Source of the DNA: an uncultured Spongiibacteraceae bacterium | Lineage (GTDB): Bacteria; Pseudomonadota; Gammaproteobacteria; Pseudomonadales; CAMLJR01 | Assembly: GCA_946480345.1 (NCBI GenBank) | Contig: CAMLJR010000031.1 | Span: 1 to 22,456, forward strand | Direction: 5' to 3' | Length of the DNA: 22,456 nt | Shown: positions 1 through 6,839 of the stretch, piece by piece | Layout: each line of letters starts with the position of its first letter | Position numbering within the stretch: the stretch's first letter is position 1 | Program-made: the position numbers and the translations under genes | Notes under the pieces: model-generated | The model's database searches: none | Told to the model about the DNA's origin: nothing | Seen by the model: only the letters and a program-made list of their open reading frames with translations

Positions 1-78
1 ACATTACGCAATAACAATCTCCCGCCTCCGGTGTGAATCTCCGATAATGCACCGCGAATTTTTTCTTCTGGATGAATC

Positions 79-2397
79 ATGCTGTCGATTACCCAACGTA
101 TTGCCGATGAATTAACCGTTAACACTCAACAAATCGCCGCCGCGATCGAATTGCTCGACGAAGGCGCAACGGTGCCGTTCATTTCTCGTTATCGCAAAGA
201 AGTGACAGGCGGTCTCGACGATACACAATTGCGCACACTTGAGGAGCGCTTGCGCTATTTGCGTGAAATGGAAGAACGCCGCGCGGCAATTCTCGCGAGT
301 ATTCAGGAGCAGGGAAAACTTACGCCCGAACTCGAAGCGGAAATTAACGGCGCCGATACTAAAAATCGACTTGAAGATTTATATCTGCCGTATAAACAGA
401 AGCGTCGCACCAAGGCGCAAATTGCGATCGAAGCCGGACTGGAACCGCTCGCGCTGGGTTTGTATGAAGATCCGAGCAAAAATCCGGAAGAATTCGCCTT
501 GGGATTCGTCGATAGCGAAAAAGGTGTTGCCGATATCAAAGCAGCGCTCGAAGGCGCGAAATATATTTTGATGGATAAGTTCAGCGAGCACGCCGATCTG
601 CTCGAAAAGCTGCGTAATTATTTATGGAGCGATGGCAAGCTGAGCGCGCGTGTGGTTGAAGGCAAGCAGAACGAAGGCGAAAAATTTCGCGATTATTTCG
701 AACACAACGAACCGCTGGCGAGCACACCATCGCATCGAGCGCTCGCGATGTTTCGCGGCCGCAATGAGGGCGTTCTGACGATTTCCATTACAGTCGGTGA
801 GGAAGAAAAACCCGCAGTTCATCCGTGCGAAATCATGGTCGCCAATTTTTGGAATATTAAAGAAAGCGGTAAGCCGGCGGATAAATGGCTCGCCGAAGTG
901 GTGCGCTGGACGTGGCGCATCAAACTTTACACACATTTGGAAACCGATCTGCTCGGGCGTTTGCGCGAAAGCGCCGAAGAAGAAGCGATTAAAGTATTCG
1001 CGAATAATTTAAAAGATTTACTGCTTGCCGCACCCGCTGGGCCGAAAGTAACGATAGGTCTCGATCCGGGTTTGCGCACCGGCGTTAAAGTCGCCGTTGT
1101 CGATGCCACCGGTAAGGTGCTCGACCACTGCGCGATTTTTCCGACACCGCCGCAAAATAAAATTGCCGAATCTGCTGCAATAATTATTGCGCTCGCAAAA
1201 AAACACGGCGCGCAATTGATCGCGATCGGCAATGGCACCGCGAGCCGTGAAACCGAACGCTTCGTGCTCGACATCATCAAAGCGAAACCTGAATTGGGGT
1301 TGACCAAAGTCATCGTCAATGAAGCGGGTGCGTCGGTGTATTCGGCTTCCGAATATGCGTCGAAAGAATTCCCCGATCTCGACGTGACGATTCGCGGCGC
1401 CATTTCGATTGCGCGTCGATTGCAGGATCCGCTCGCCGAGCTCGTGAAAATCGAACCCAAATCGATCGGCGTCGGTCAGTATCAGCACGATGTCAGTCAA
1501 ACCGCATTGGCGCGTTCGCTCGATGCGGTAATCGAGGATTGCGTGAACGCCGTGGGCGTCGATGTGAATACCGCGTCGCCAGCGCTGCTGACGCGTATTT
1601 CCGGTTTGAATCAGACGCTCGCGAATAATATCGTCGAATTCCGCAACCAGAACGGCATGTTTAAAAATCGCGACCAGCTGAAGAAAGTGGCGCGCCTCGG
1701 CGATAAGACGTTCGAGCAGGCGGCCGGCTTTCTGCGCGTGATGGGCGGCGATAATCCGCTCGATGCATCGGCGGTGCATCCGGAGTCGTATGCGGTCGTC
1801 GAAAAAATCGCGCAAAAAAATAATCGCGAATTCAGAAACCTGCTCGGCGACAGCGCGTTTTTACGCGGCTTGAAAGCGGTGGAATACATCGACGATAAAT
1901 TCGGTTTACCTACCGTCACTGACATTATTAAAGAGCTCGACAAGCCCGGCCGCGATCCACGCCCGGAATTTAAAACCGCAACGTTCATGGATGGCGTCGA
2001 AGACATCAAAGATTTGGCAGAGGGAATGATTCTCGAAGGCACCGTTACCAACGTCGCCGCATTCGGCGCCTTCGTCGATATCGGCGTGCATCAGGATGGA
2101 CTCGTGCACATCTCCGCGCTGTCGAATAAATTCGTCAAGGATCCGCGTGAAGTTGTCAAAGCCGGCGATATCGTCAAAGTAAAAGTGATGGAAGTCGATG
2201 CTGCGCGCAAACGCATTGCATTGTCGATGCGTCTCGACGATACGCCGGGCGAAAAAACTTCGACGCCGCGCGGGCAGGATCGCAATGCCGGTAAAGCGGT
2301 TGAGCGTCTGAACCGCGATAATCAAAAGCAGCCCAGCAATAATGCGATGGCGCAATTGTTCGCAGCGGCGCAGAACAAAAAAAATAATCGCTTGTAG
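79..2397 (+). CDS. tex: Tex, S1-domain RNA-binding transcription accessory protein
   Basis: A 772-residue protein matching the usual Tex length and domain order. The N-terminal helical half is followed by a YqgF/RNase H-like domain starting near residue 320 with the motif [13 protein letters not shown] helix-hairpin-helix segment lies near residues 510-560 ([19 protein letters not shown]). An S1 RNA-binding domain occupies about residues 645-720 ([17 protein letters not shown]). The tail is basic and Gln/Asn-rich. Tex is a cytoplasmic nucleic-acid-binding protein tied to transcription and to expression of virulence or toxin genes in several bacteria; its exact role is not settled. The ATG at 79 has only a weak GGAT ribosome site, but the N-terminus starts where the family does. 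It converges on cobS, with 26 bases between the stops. The 78 bases before it show no convincing promoter. Confidence 0.97.
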   Translation: MLSITQRIADELTVNTQQIAAAIELLDEGATVPFISRYRKEVTGGLDDTQLRTLEERLRYLREMEERRAAILASIQEQGKLTPELEAEINGADTKNRLEDLYLPYKQKRRTKAQIAIEAGLEPLALGLYEDPSKNPEEFALGFVDSEKGVADIKAALEGAKYILMDKFSEHADLLEKLRNYLWSDGKLSARVVEGKQNEGEKFRDYFEHNEPLASTPSHRALAMFRGRNEGVLTISITVGEEEKPAVHPCEIMVANFWNIKESGKPADKWLAEVVRWTWRIKLYTHLETDLLGRLRESAEEEAIKVFANNLKDLLLAAPAGPKVTIGLDPGLRTGVKVAVVDATGKVLDHCAIFPTPPQNKIAESAAIIIALAKKHGAQLIAIGNGTASRETERFVLDIIKAKPELGLTKVIVNEAGASVYSASEYASKEFPDLDVTIRGAISIARRLQDPLAELVKIEPKSIGVGQYQHDVSQTALARSLDAVIEDCVNAVGVDVNTASPALLTRISGLNQTLANNIVEFRNQNGMFKNRDQLKKVARLGDKTFEQAAGFLRVMGGDNPLDASAVHPESYAVVEKIAQKNNREFRNLLGDSAFLRGLKAVEYIDDKFGLPTVTDIIKELDKPGRDPRPEFKTATFMDGVEDIKDLAEGMILEGTVTNVAAFGAFVDIGVHQDGLVHISALSNKFVKDPREVVKAGDIVKVKVMEVDAARKRIALSMRLDDTPGEKTSTPRGQDRNAGKAVERLNRDNQKQPSNNAMAQLFAAAQNKKNNRL

Positions 2398-2403
2398 GAA
2401 TAT

Positions 2404-2444
2404 GTGCTCGCCGCTAGCGATTTTCAGGCTGCTGCGGCGAGCAC
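2404..2444. terminator. 11-bp perfect inverted repeat between tex and cobS
   Basis: GTGCTCGCCGC at 2404-2414 pairs perfectly with GCGGCGAGCAC at 2434-2444 around a 19-base loop. It lies between the two convergent stops and reaches into the last codons of cobS. Neither side has a proper T-run, so it is at best a weak intrinsic terminator. A 3' mRNA-stabilising hairpin serving both transcripts is equally possible. Confidence 0.45.
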
Positions 2445-3188
2445 TAAATAAATTAACACCTCAGATACTTGTTGCGCGGCGCCCAGACAATCGCCGGTGT
2501 AACCGCCGATGCGTCGCACGATGTATCGGCCAAACCACCAGCGCCAAGCCGCCAGCACCACGGCAATCGCAATCAATTGCAATGGTGAGATAAAAAATAA
2601 TAACGGTGTGACGCTGGCTGCCGCGATGGCGAAACTGCGCGGCTCCATTTGCGTGGCGATCGGTTTTATTTTGCTGCTGTCGATGTCGCGCACGTAAGGC
2701 AGGTCGAGTAAATAACTGATCGACAACAATCGGCTCCACGTATGGCCAATCACTAGTGCCGATACGATGCTGGCGGAATCATGTAATTGTGAAAGTGAAA
2801 GCAACTTGATCGCGAGCAGTAATAGAAGGCCGACAGCACCATAACTGCCAAGCCGCGAATCCTTCATGATTGTCAGCACTTGTTCGCGCGTCCAACCACC
2901 GCCAAAGCCATCGCAACTATCGGCCCAGCCATCCTCGTGAAACGCGCCAGTGAGCAGCACGGTGACGACTATCGATAACGCGATAGCGAGCGGTGGCGAC
3001 CATAATGTCGATGCAATAACGTAGCTCGCCGCTCCGCACGCGCCGACGAAGAATCCAACCAGCGGAAAATAACGCGAAGACGTATTGAGAATTTCCGGTG
3101 TGTAGTTAACGGTGCGGGGCATCGGCACGCGCGTTAAAAATCCGGTCGCGATCCAAATCAAATTGAGTTCGCGGCGCCATTCGATCAT
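2424..3188 (-). CDS. cobS: Adenosylcobinamide-GDP ribazoletransferase (cobalamin synthase) CobS
   Basis: A 254-residue polytopic inner-membrane protein of normal CobS length. It joins adenosylcobinamide-GDP to alpha-ribazole (or its phosphate), the last assembly step of the cobalamin lower loop. The family signature HEDGWADSCDG is at residues 84-94, followed by KDSRLGSYG at 109-117 and GGYTGDCLGA near the C-terminus. Several hydrophobic segments lie between. The usual partners cobU, cobT and cobC are not next to it in this window, so this is an isolated cobalamin gene. The ATG at 3188 has only a weak GAG ribosome site. It diverges from the DksA-like gene and may share that gene's FNR-type site. 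I see no cobalamin riboswitch in the 163-base gap. Confidence 0.95.
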   Translation of the reverse strand: MIEWRRELNLIWIATGFLTRVPMPRTVNYTPEILNTSSRYFPLVGFFVGACGAASYVIASTLWSPPLAIALSIVVTVLLTGAFHEDGWADSCDGFGGGWTREQVLTIMKDSRLGSYGAVGLLLLLAIKLLSLSQLHDSASIVSALVIGHTWSRLLSISYLLDLPYVRDIDSSKIKPIATQMEPRSFAIAAASVTPLLFFISPLQLIAIAVVLAAWRWWFGRYIVRRIGGYTGDCLGAAQQVSEVLIYLVLAAAA

Positions 3189-3280
3189 CGGTAATCTCGT
3201 ATCGGGTTTTGATGAGCGTCAATTTTGCGTGAAGCAGGCGCTATCGACCAGCTTATCTGTATGCGTTCGCGACGATGGCA

Positions 3281-3322
3281 TTGACCAGGGTCAACGCCGA
3301 GCCCTTGTCAGCATCGCATAAT
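3281..3322 (+). promoter_or_regulatory. FNR/ANR-type box plus -10 (class II geometry)
   Basis: TTGACCAGGGTCAA at 3281-3294 is a perfect dyad, TTGAC-N4-GTCAA, close to the FNR/ANR consensus TTGAT-N4-ATCAA. A CATAAT -10 hexamer lies at 3317-3322. Taking the -10 as -12 to -7 puts the transcript start at 3329 and the dyad centre at -41.5, the standard position for activation by this family. The resulting leader is 23 bases with a GGGAG ribosome site before the ATG at 3352. The geometry is read directly. Which regulator binds is inference. Confidence 0.7.
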
Positions 3323-3351
3323 CGCCGGCAACGATGTCATGGGAGCCGGTC

Positions 3352-3693
3352 ATGAACCAACAGCAAATACGTGAACAGTTGATCGGTAAGCGTAATGAAT
3401 TGCTCGGTCGCCTGCAGCAGTTGAGCGGAAGCGTCGCGCATCGCAGGGAGCCGCTGCCTGCCAGTTTCTCCGAGCAGGCAATCGAACTGGAAAATCTCGA
3501 TGTGTTATTCGGGCTGGACGAAGCGAGTCGGCACGAACTGCAGTGCATCAATGTCGCGCTGGAGAGGTTGGACAGTAACGAATACGAAATCTGCACGTTA
3601 TGCGCAAATCCAATTGGCGCAGAGCGCTTGCGTGCCGTGCCTTATACCGATGTATGTATCGAATGCGCAGGGAAAAACTTCGATGAGAAATAG
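3352..3693 (+). CDS. DksA/TraR-family zinc-finger protein
   Basis: A 113-residue protein with the DksA/TraR C4 zinc finger. C81 and C84 are separated by 17 residues from C102 and C105, within a segment reading CTLCANPIGAERL. The N-terminal half is helical and probably forms the coiled-coil hairpin that enters the RNA polymerase secondary channel. Where DksA carries an acidic tip of the form DxxDxA, this protein has SFSEQA at residues 38-43. It is therefore a DksA-like paralogue and probably not the housekeeping DksA. I chose ATG 3352 over the in-frame ATG 3334 because GGGAG sits at the right distance, and because 3334 would lie only 5 bases from the inferred transcript start. The promoter suggests induction under low oxygen. 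It converges on hsp20. Confidence 0.88.
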   Translation: MNQQQIREQLIGKRNELLGRLQQLSGSVAHRREPLPASFSEQAIELENLDVLFGLDEASRHELQCINVALERLDSNEYEICTLCANPIGAERLRAVPYTDVCIECAGKNFDEK

Positions 3694-3749
3694 GAAGGTC
3701 GGTGCAGCTAAGAGCGTCGACTAATAAGAAATCTCGCAAAGCTCGAATA

Positions 3750-3782
3750 GATAGAAAACGAGAGGACGCGGTGTCCTCTCGT
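3750..3782 (-). terminator. Rho-independent terminator of hsp20
   Basis: ACGAGAGGAC at 3758-3767 pairs perfectly with GTCCTCTCGT at 3773-3782 around a 5-base loop. On the minus strand the stem is followed by TTTTCTAT, which fits termination of hsp20. It may also help end the convergent DksA-like transcript, although the plus side has no T-run. Confidence 0.75.
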
Positions 3783-3793
3783 GCACACAATAA

Positions 3794-4261
3794 TTAATGC
3801 GAAATCTGGGGCGTATTATTTTGCACCGTGATCCGCTTCGGCTCGCTCTTCGGTGTTTTCGGTACGACGATTTGCAGCACGCCATGCTCGCTTTGCGCGC
3901 GCACATTTTCGAGGTCGGCATTTTCCGGCATCGAAAATTCGCGAATGAAAGAACCAAATATACGTTCGGAGCGTTTCAGCTCTTTATTGTCATTGGTGAT
4001 TTCCCGCTTGCCGCGAATGCTGAGCACATTGTTGTGCGCCGTGACTTCGATTTCTTCCGGCTTGACCCCCGGTAAATCGACCGACACGTGATAGCCGTCG
4101 TTGTCCTCGTGAATGTCGACGGACGGCAGCCAATCGCTGCTATTGAATGTCGTGGTGTTGTCGCTGCCGGCCGTCGGAAACAGACGATTATCGAAAATGC
4201 GGTTCATGTCGCGTTGCAGCTCGGTCAGGACGGCAAAGGGATTACGTGTTACCAGATTCAT
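3794..4261 (-). CDS. Small heat shock protein, Hsp20/alpha-crystallin family
   Basis: A 155-residue cytoplasmic holdase chaperone. The alpha-crystallin domain spans about residues 45-140 and starts at DWLPSVDIHEDNDGYHVSVD. It carries the family motifs VDLPGVKPEEIEV, an F-x-R-x-F-type strand (FGSFIREFSMP), and A-x-x-x-x-GVL in AQSEHGVLQIVVPK. The short C-terminal tail has an I-x-V element (ITV) of the kind used in oligomer assembly. The start ATG at 4261 has a strong GAGGAGG ribosome site 7 bases upstream. A sigma-32-type promoter lies about 60 bases upstream and a hairpin terminator follows the stop, so it looks like a single-gene heat-shock unit. Its neighbour is an FNR-box DksA-like gene, which would make this a small stress cluster. 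Confidence 0.96.
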   Translation of the reverse strand: MNLVTRNPFAVLTELQRDMNRIFDNRLFPTAGSDNTTTFNSSDWLPSVDIHEDNDGYHVSVDLPGVKPEEIEVTAHNNVLSIRGKREITNDNKELKRSERIFGSFIREFSMPENADLENVRAQSEHGVLQIVVPKTPKSEPKRITVQNNTPQISH

Positions 4262-4320
4262 GATGATGACCTCCTCGGTTCAATCCTACAGCGCATCGAA
4301 GCTTGCGCGGTTCGCAGCGA

Positions 4321-4348
4321 AAATAGGGATGCGATGGTATTTTTCAAG
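4321..4348 (-). promoter_or_regulatory. Sigma-32 (heat shock) promoter of hsp20
   Basis: Read on the minus strand, CTTGAAA (4348-4342) is followed after 13 bases by CCCTATTT (4328-4321). The RpoH consensus is CTTGAAA, 11-16 bases, CCCCATNT, so this matches at all but one defined position. The inferred start near 4314 gives a leader of about 50 bases before the hsp20 ATG. Confidence 0.8.
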
Positions 4349-4466
4349 CGCATAAAAACCCGCGCGTAATAATTTTTATTGATCAGCAAGGGCGGGTTTA
4401 TAGCCGGTCGGGGAGTGATAACGGTATAGGCTCCGTACGGGTTTATGCGAGCTAGAGCATTTGCGT

Positions 4467-4490
4467 TGGGCGGTTTAACATAGCCGCCCA
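4467..4490 (+). promoter_or_regulatory. Dyad and -10-like hexamer abutting the moaA start codon
   Basis: TGGGCGG at 4467-4473 pairs perfectly with CCGCCCA at 4484-4490, whose last base is the A of the moaA ATG. Between the arms, TAACAT at 4476-4481 resembles a -10 hexamer and ends 8 bases before the ATG. There is no Shine-Dalgarno sequence and no clear -35. Either the mRNA is leaderless with the dyad acting as an operator on DNA, or a longer transcript hides the start codon in a hairpin. Confidence 0.4.
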
Positions 4491-5497
4491 TGACCTCGAT
4501 TCATCCCCTGCCACTGTTGCGTGATCGTTTCGGCCGCCAGGTTGATTACCTGCGGCTATCGGTGACCGATCGCTGCGATTTTCGCTGCGTTTACTGCATG
4601 GCCGAGGAGATGACGTTTCTACCGCGCAGCGACGTGCTGACGCTGGAAGAGCTGGCGTTAATCGGCCGTGCTTTCGTCGAGCTCGGCGTCACCAAAATTC
4701 GGCTGACCGGCGGTGAACCGCTGGTGCGCAACAATGTGTTGCAACTGGTGCGCGAACTCGGCGCATTGCCCGGCTTGCGCGAACTCACGTTAACAACCAA
4801 CGGTTCGCGCCTGACGCAATACGCCGATGAATTGCGCAGCGCCGGCGTCGCTCGTATCAATATCAGCCTGGATAGCTTGCAGCCGGATCGCTTTCGCGAA
4901 TTGACGCGCATTGGCAATCTCGCCGATGTATTGGCGGGTATCGACGCAGCGCGCAGCGCGGGTTTTAAACGCATCAAATTGAATGCGGTAATGCTGCAAG
5001 ATCGCAACGACGATGAAATTCTCGATCTGGTGCGCTTTGCCCGCGCGCGCCAGCTCGATCTGGCATTTATCGAAGAGATGCCGCTCGGCCAAATCGATGA
5101 ACACGATCGCGCCCACAGTTTTTGTTCGAGCGATACGATACTTCAACGCATTCACGCGCATTTTCCTTTGCATGCGAGCGACGAAAGCAGCGGCGGCCCG
5201 GCGCGTTATTATCGAATGCGCGACAGCGATTCGCGCATCGGTTTCATTTCGCCGCACAGCAATAATTTTTGCCATTTGTGCAACCGTGTGCGGGTGACAG
5301 TCGAAGGTCGGTTATTGTTGTGTCTCGGTAATGAACATTCGGTCGATTTACGCGCTGTGTTGCGGGGGGAAAGCTACACATTCGATGCGTTGAAAGAGAC
5401 GATTGTCGCTGCGATGGCACTGAAGCCGGAACGGCACCATTTCGATTTGCAGGATGAGCCGCAGATCGTCCGGTTTATGAATGCGACCGGCGGTTGA
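4490..5497 (+). CDS. moaA: GTP 3',8-cyclase MoaA (molybdenum cofactor biosynthesis)
   Basis: A 335-residue radical SAM enzyme that starts molybdopterin synthesis by converting GTP to 3',8-cyclo-7,8-dihydro-GTP. The SAM-binding cluster motif C-x3-C-x2-C is C29, C33 and C36 in RCDFRCVYC. The GGEP motif lies near residue 75. The second, C-terminal cluster is C261, C264 and C278, spaced C-x2-C-x13-C. The protein ends in Gly-Gly, the double-glycine tail needed for function in this family. No other moa gene is adjacent. The start is set by the conserved N-terminal [16 protein letters not shown] region; no ribosome site precedes it. It is divergent from hsp20 with about 230 bases between them. Confidence 0.97.
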   Translation: MTSIHPLPLLRDRFGRQVDYLRLSVTDRCDFRCVYCMAEEMTFLPRSDVLTLEELALIGRAFVELGVTKIRLTGGEPLVRNNVLQLVRELGALPGLRELTLTTNGSRLTQYADELRSAGVARINISLDSLQPDRFRELTRIGNLADVLAGIDAARSAGFKRIKLNAVMLQDRNDDEILDLVRFARARQLDLAFIEEMPLGQIDEHDRAHSFCSSDTILQRIHAHFPLHASDESSGGPARYYRMRDSDSRIGFISPHSNNFCHLCNRVRVTVEGRLLLCLGNEHSVDLRAVLRGESYTFDALKETIVAAMALKPERHHFDLQDEPQIVRFMNATGG

Positions 5498-5578
5498 TGG
5501 TTATCTTAGGCGGGGCCAGATTAATATTATTTACAACAATAATTATTCGCAGCACTGACTGCGCTGGGTGAGAAAAAT

Positions 5579-6034
5579 ATGGCGAATTGGAACTATCGAG
5601 TGCTGCGTAAGCGATGCACTAAAACCGGCATGGAAACCTTGCAGATTCACGAGGTGTATTACGCCGAAGACGGTTCAGTCGACTGTTGGACCCAGCAACC
5701 GGTGGAGCCGCTCGGCACCAGCGAACCGCAGTTGCGCAACGACGTACATGCTTTTCTCGCTGCGTTTCGCAAGCCCGTGCTTGAAGAAAAAATGGTGCTT
5801 GGTCAGCTGCAATTGGTTGAAGAAAAAAACGCGGCAGTCGCATTGGACGATTTGCGTCGCGATTACTTGAGCCGCACCAGCCGAGCCAGCGGTTACCTGT
5901 TCCAAATGCTCGGCAATCATTTATTGCTGAAACAAAATCCATCGCTCGCGGCGGCCTACGATCAGGTTGATCGAGCGCTGGCCGAATTGAGCGCGGCGGT
6001 CGAGTCGACGCTAGTGCGGCAGAAAGCCGGTTGA
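5579..6034 (+). CDS. Unrecognised 151-residue protein
   Basis: A 151-residue soluble protein with no signal peptide or membrane segment. Residues 1-75 (from MANWNYRVLRKR through EVYYAEDG, CWTQQPVEPLG and FLAAFRKPVLE) resemble a small widespread domain of unknown function that I recall only loosely. Residues 76-151 look all-helical and charged (LQLVEEKNAAVALDDLRRDY, then a heptad-like DQVDRALAELSAAVESTL). GGTGAG lies about 8 bases before the ATG, and the 80-base gap after moaA is AT-rich and could hold a promoter. Codon use matches its neighbours, so it looks like a real, resident gene. I cannot assign a function. Confidence 0.75.
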   Translation: MANWNYRVLRKRCTKTGMETLQIHEVYYAEDGSVDCWTQQPVEPLGTSEPQLRNDVHAFLAAFRKPVLEEKMVLGQLQLVEEKNAAVALDDLRRDYLSRTSRASGYLFQMLGNHLLLKQNPSLAAAYDQVDRALAELSAAVESTLVRQKAG

Positions 6035-6060
6035 TTCTCGGCGGACATTTTTATCATCGG

Positions 6061-6090
6061 AAAACAAAAAGAAGGCAGCTTGCACTGCCT
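6061..6090 (-). terminator. Rho-independent terminator of the 6120-6530 gene
   Basis: AGGCAG (6073-6078) pairs with CTGCCT (6085-6090) around a 6-base loop. On the minus strand the stem is followed by TCTTTTTGTTTT. It sits 30 bases past the stop of the minus-strand gene. Confidence 0.7.
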
Positions 6091-6119
6091 CAAGATCACA
6101 CAACCCGCGAAAAAACCGC

Positions 6120-6530
6120 TTAGTGGTGCAGCCAACCCATATAGCCGCAATCTTCGATATCGTCATCGCTGACATCGTCCTGATGCAATGTCGATGCAAG
6201 CAGTTCTTCGTTCAAACAGCCCAGAGAATTGGATAACGCAGCGAGTTTGATGCTGAGTTCGTAATCGTGCGGCAGTAATTCGTTGCGCGGCATTAAGTAC
6301 GATTGATATTGCTCGTATATCGTGCCGTAATTTTTCATTGCCGATGTGTACTCGTGCTCGACGCCGTGAATCGAATCCGACGAAAGTTCCGAAATGCAGC
6401 CGCCGGTAATCGATGGTGCAAGGGTGCTCGCCGGTGCGCCGTTTGAAAGCACATGTTGATCGGGCACCATTCCTGCCATCACGATTTCAATCGCGCCGTC
6501 GAGAGGGGCAATACCGCTTCGATTGTGCAT
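6120..6530 (-). CDS. Unrecognised 136-residue acidic protein
   Basis: A 136-residue acidic protein starting MHNRSGIAPLDGAIE and ending EDCGYMGWLHH. Cysteines lie in GGCISEL, LGCLNEEL and EDCGYM. The middle (EYTSAMKNYGTIYEQYQSYL) and LSIKLAALSNSLGCL appear helical. There is no signal peptide or membrane segment. I chose the ATG at 6530 because AAGGA lies 8 bases upstream; the ATG at 6539 overlaps that site. A clear terminator follows the stop, supporting a genuine single-gene transcript. It diverges from the DUF1631/PilZ pair with about 310 bases between them. I do not recognise the family. A lineage-restricted gene is likely. Confidence 0.65.
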   Translation of the reverse strand: MHNRSGIAPLDGAIEIVMAGMVPDQHVLSNGAPASTLAPSITGGCISELSSDSIHGVEHEYTSAMKNYGTIYEQYQSYLMPRNELLPHDYELSIKLAALSNSLGCLNEELLASTLHQDDVSDDDIEDCGYMGWLHH

Positions 6531-6839
6531 TTTTCTCATCCTTCGGCTGGTAAGCCGCAGTTTTCGTTGGAAAAATTCATTGCGTTCTGAGTGATTCGCG
6601 CCGAGAGCGATGCGTGCGCTCGGGAAGTTACTAACAAGGGTCCACGAATTACATTGCAAGGATGTGACCAATCGTCGCTATCTTTTTCCGATAGATGAAC
6701 GCGTCGAAAAAATTCGTATTCTCCGCGCCTTATTGCAAGCGTTAGACGCGCGAGTCGAAGCGGCGACACCGGTACTTTTTTGTCGATCGGACCGCCGTTG
6801 GCTACACTGACGCAACCCCGCTGTAGATCGGTTATTTCC
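6531..6839. other. Divergent intergenic region (309 bases)
   Basis: It holds the ribosome site of the minus-strand gene at its left end, a 5-bp hairpin (CGGCT-GGTA-AGCCG, 6544-6557) just upstream of that site, a small CTATC/GATAG hairpin near 6679-6694, and the plus-strand promoter at 6780-6808. An open frame of 66 codons within it shows no protein-like features. I see no convincing promoter for the minus-strand gene. Confidence 0.5.
6780..6808 (+). promoter_or_regulatory. Sigma-70 promoter of the DUF1631-PilZ operon
   Basis: TTGTCG at 6780-6785, a 17-base spacer, then TACACT at 6803-6808. The inferred start near 6815 leaves about 25 bases of leader before the ATG at 6840. This rules against the in-frame TTG at 6780, which would overlap the -35. 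The same hexamers and spacing occur upstream of gshA. Confidence 0.65.

Noticed and set aside
1018..1815. 265-codon open frame on the minus strand opposite tex
   Set aside because: It lies wholly within tex, its product is Arg/His/Phe-rich without domain features, and it results from codon bias on the coding strand.
4262..4314. RNA thermometer (ROSE or fourU) in the hsp20 leader
   Set aside because: A small GCGCA/TGCGC hairpin exists, but nothing pairs well with the GAGGAGG site and no U4 element is present.
4379..4390. TTGATCAGCAA between hsp20 and moaA as an FNR box
   Set aside because: Only one half-site fits; the spacing to the second half is too short for TTGAT-N4-ATCAA.
6610..6810. 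66-codon plus-strand frame in the gap before DUF1631
   Set aside because: No ribosome site, no recognisable sequence, and it runs through the -10 of the DUF1631 promoter.
6780..6839. Upstream TTG start for DUF1631
   Set aside because: The TTG overlaps the -35 hexamer, so it would not be in the mRNA.
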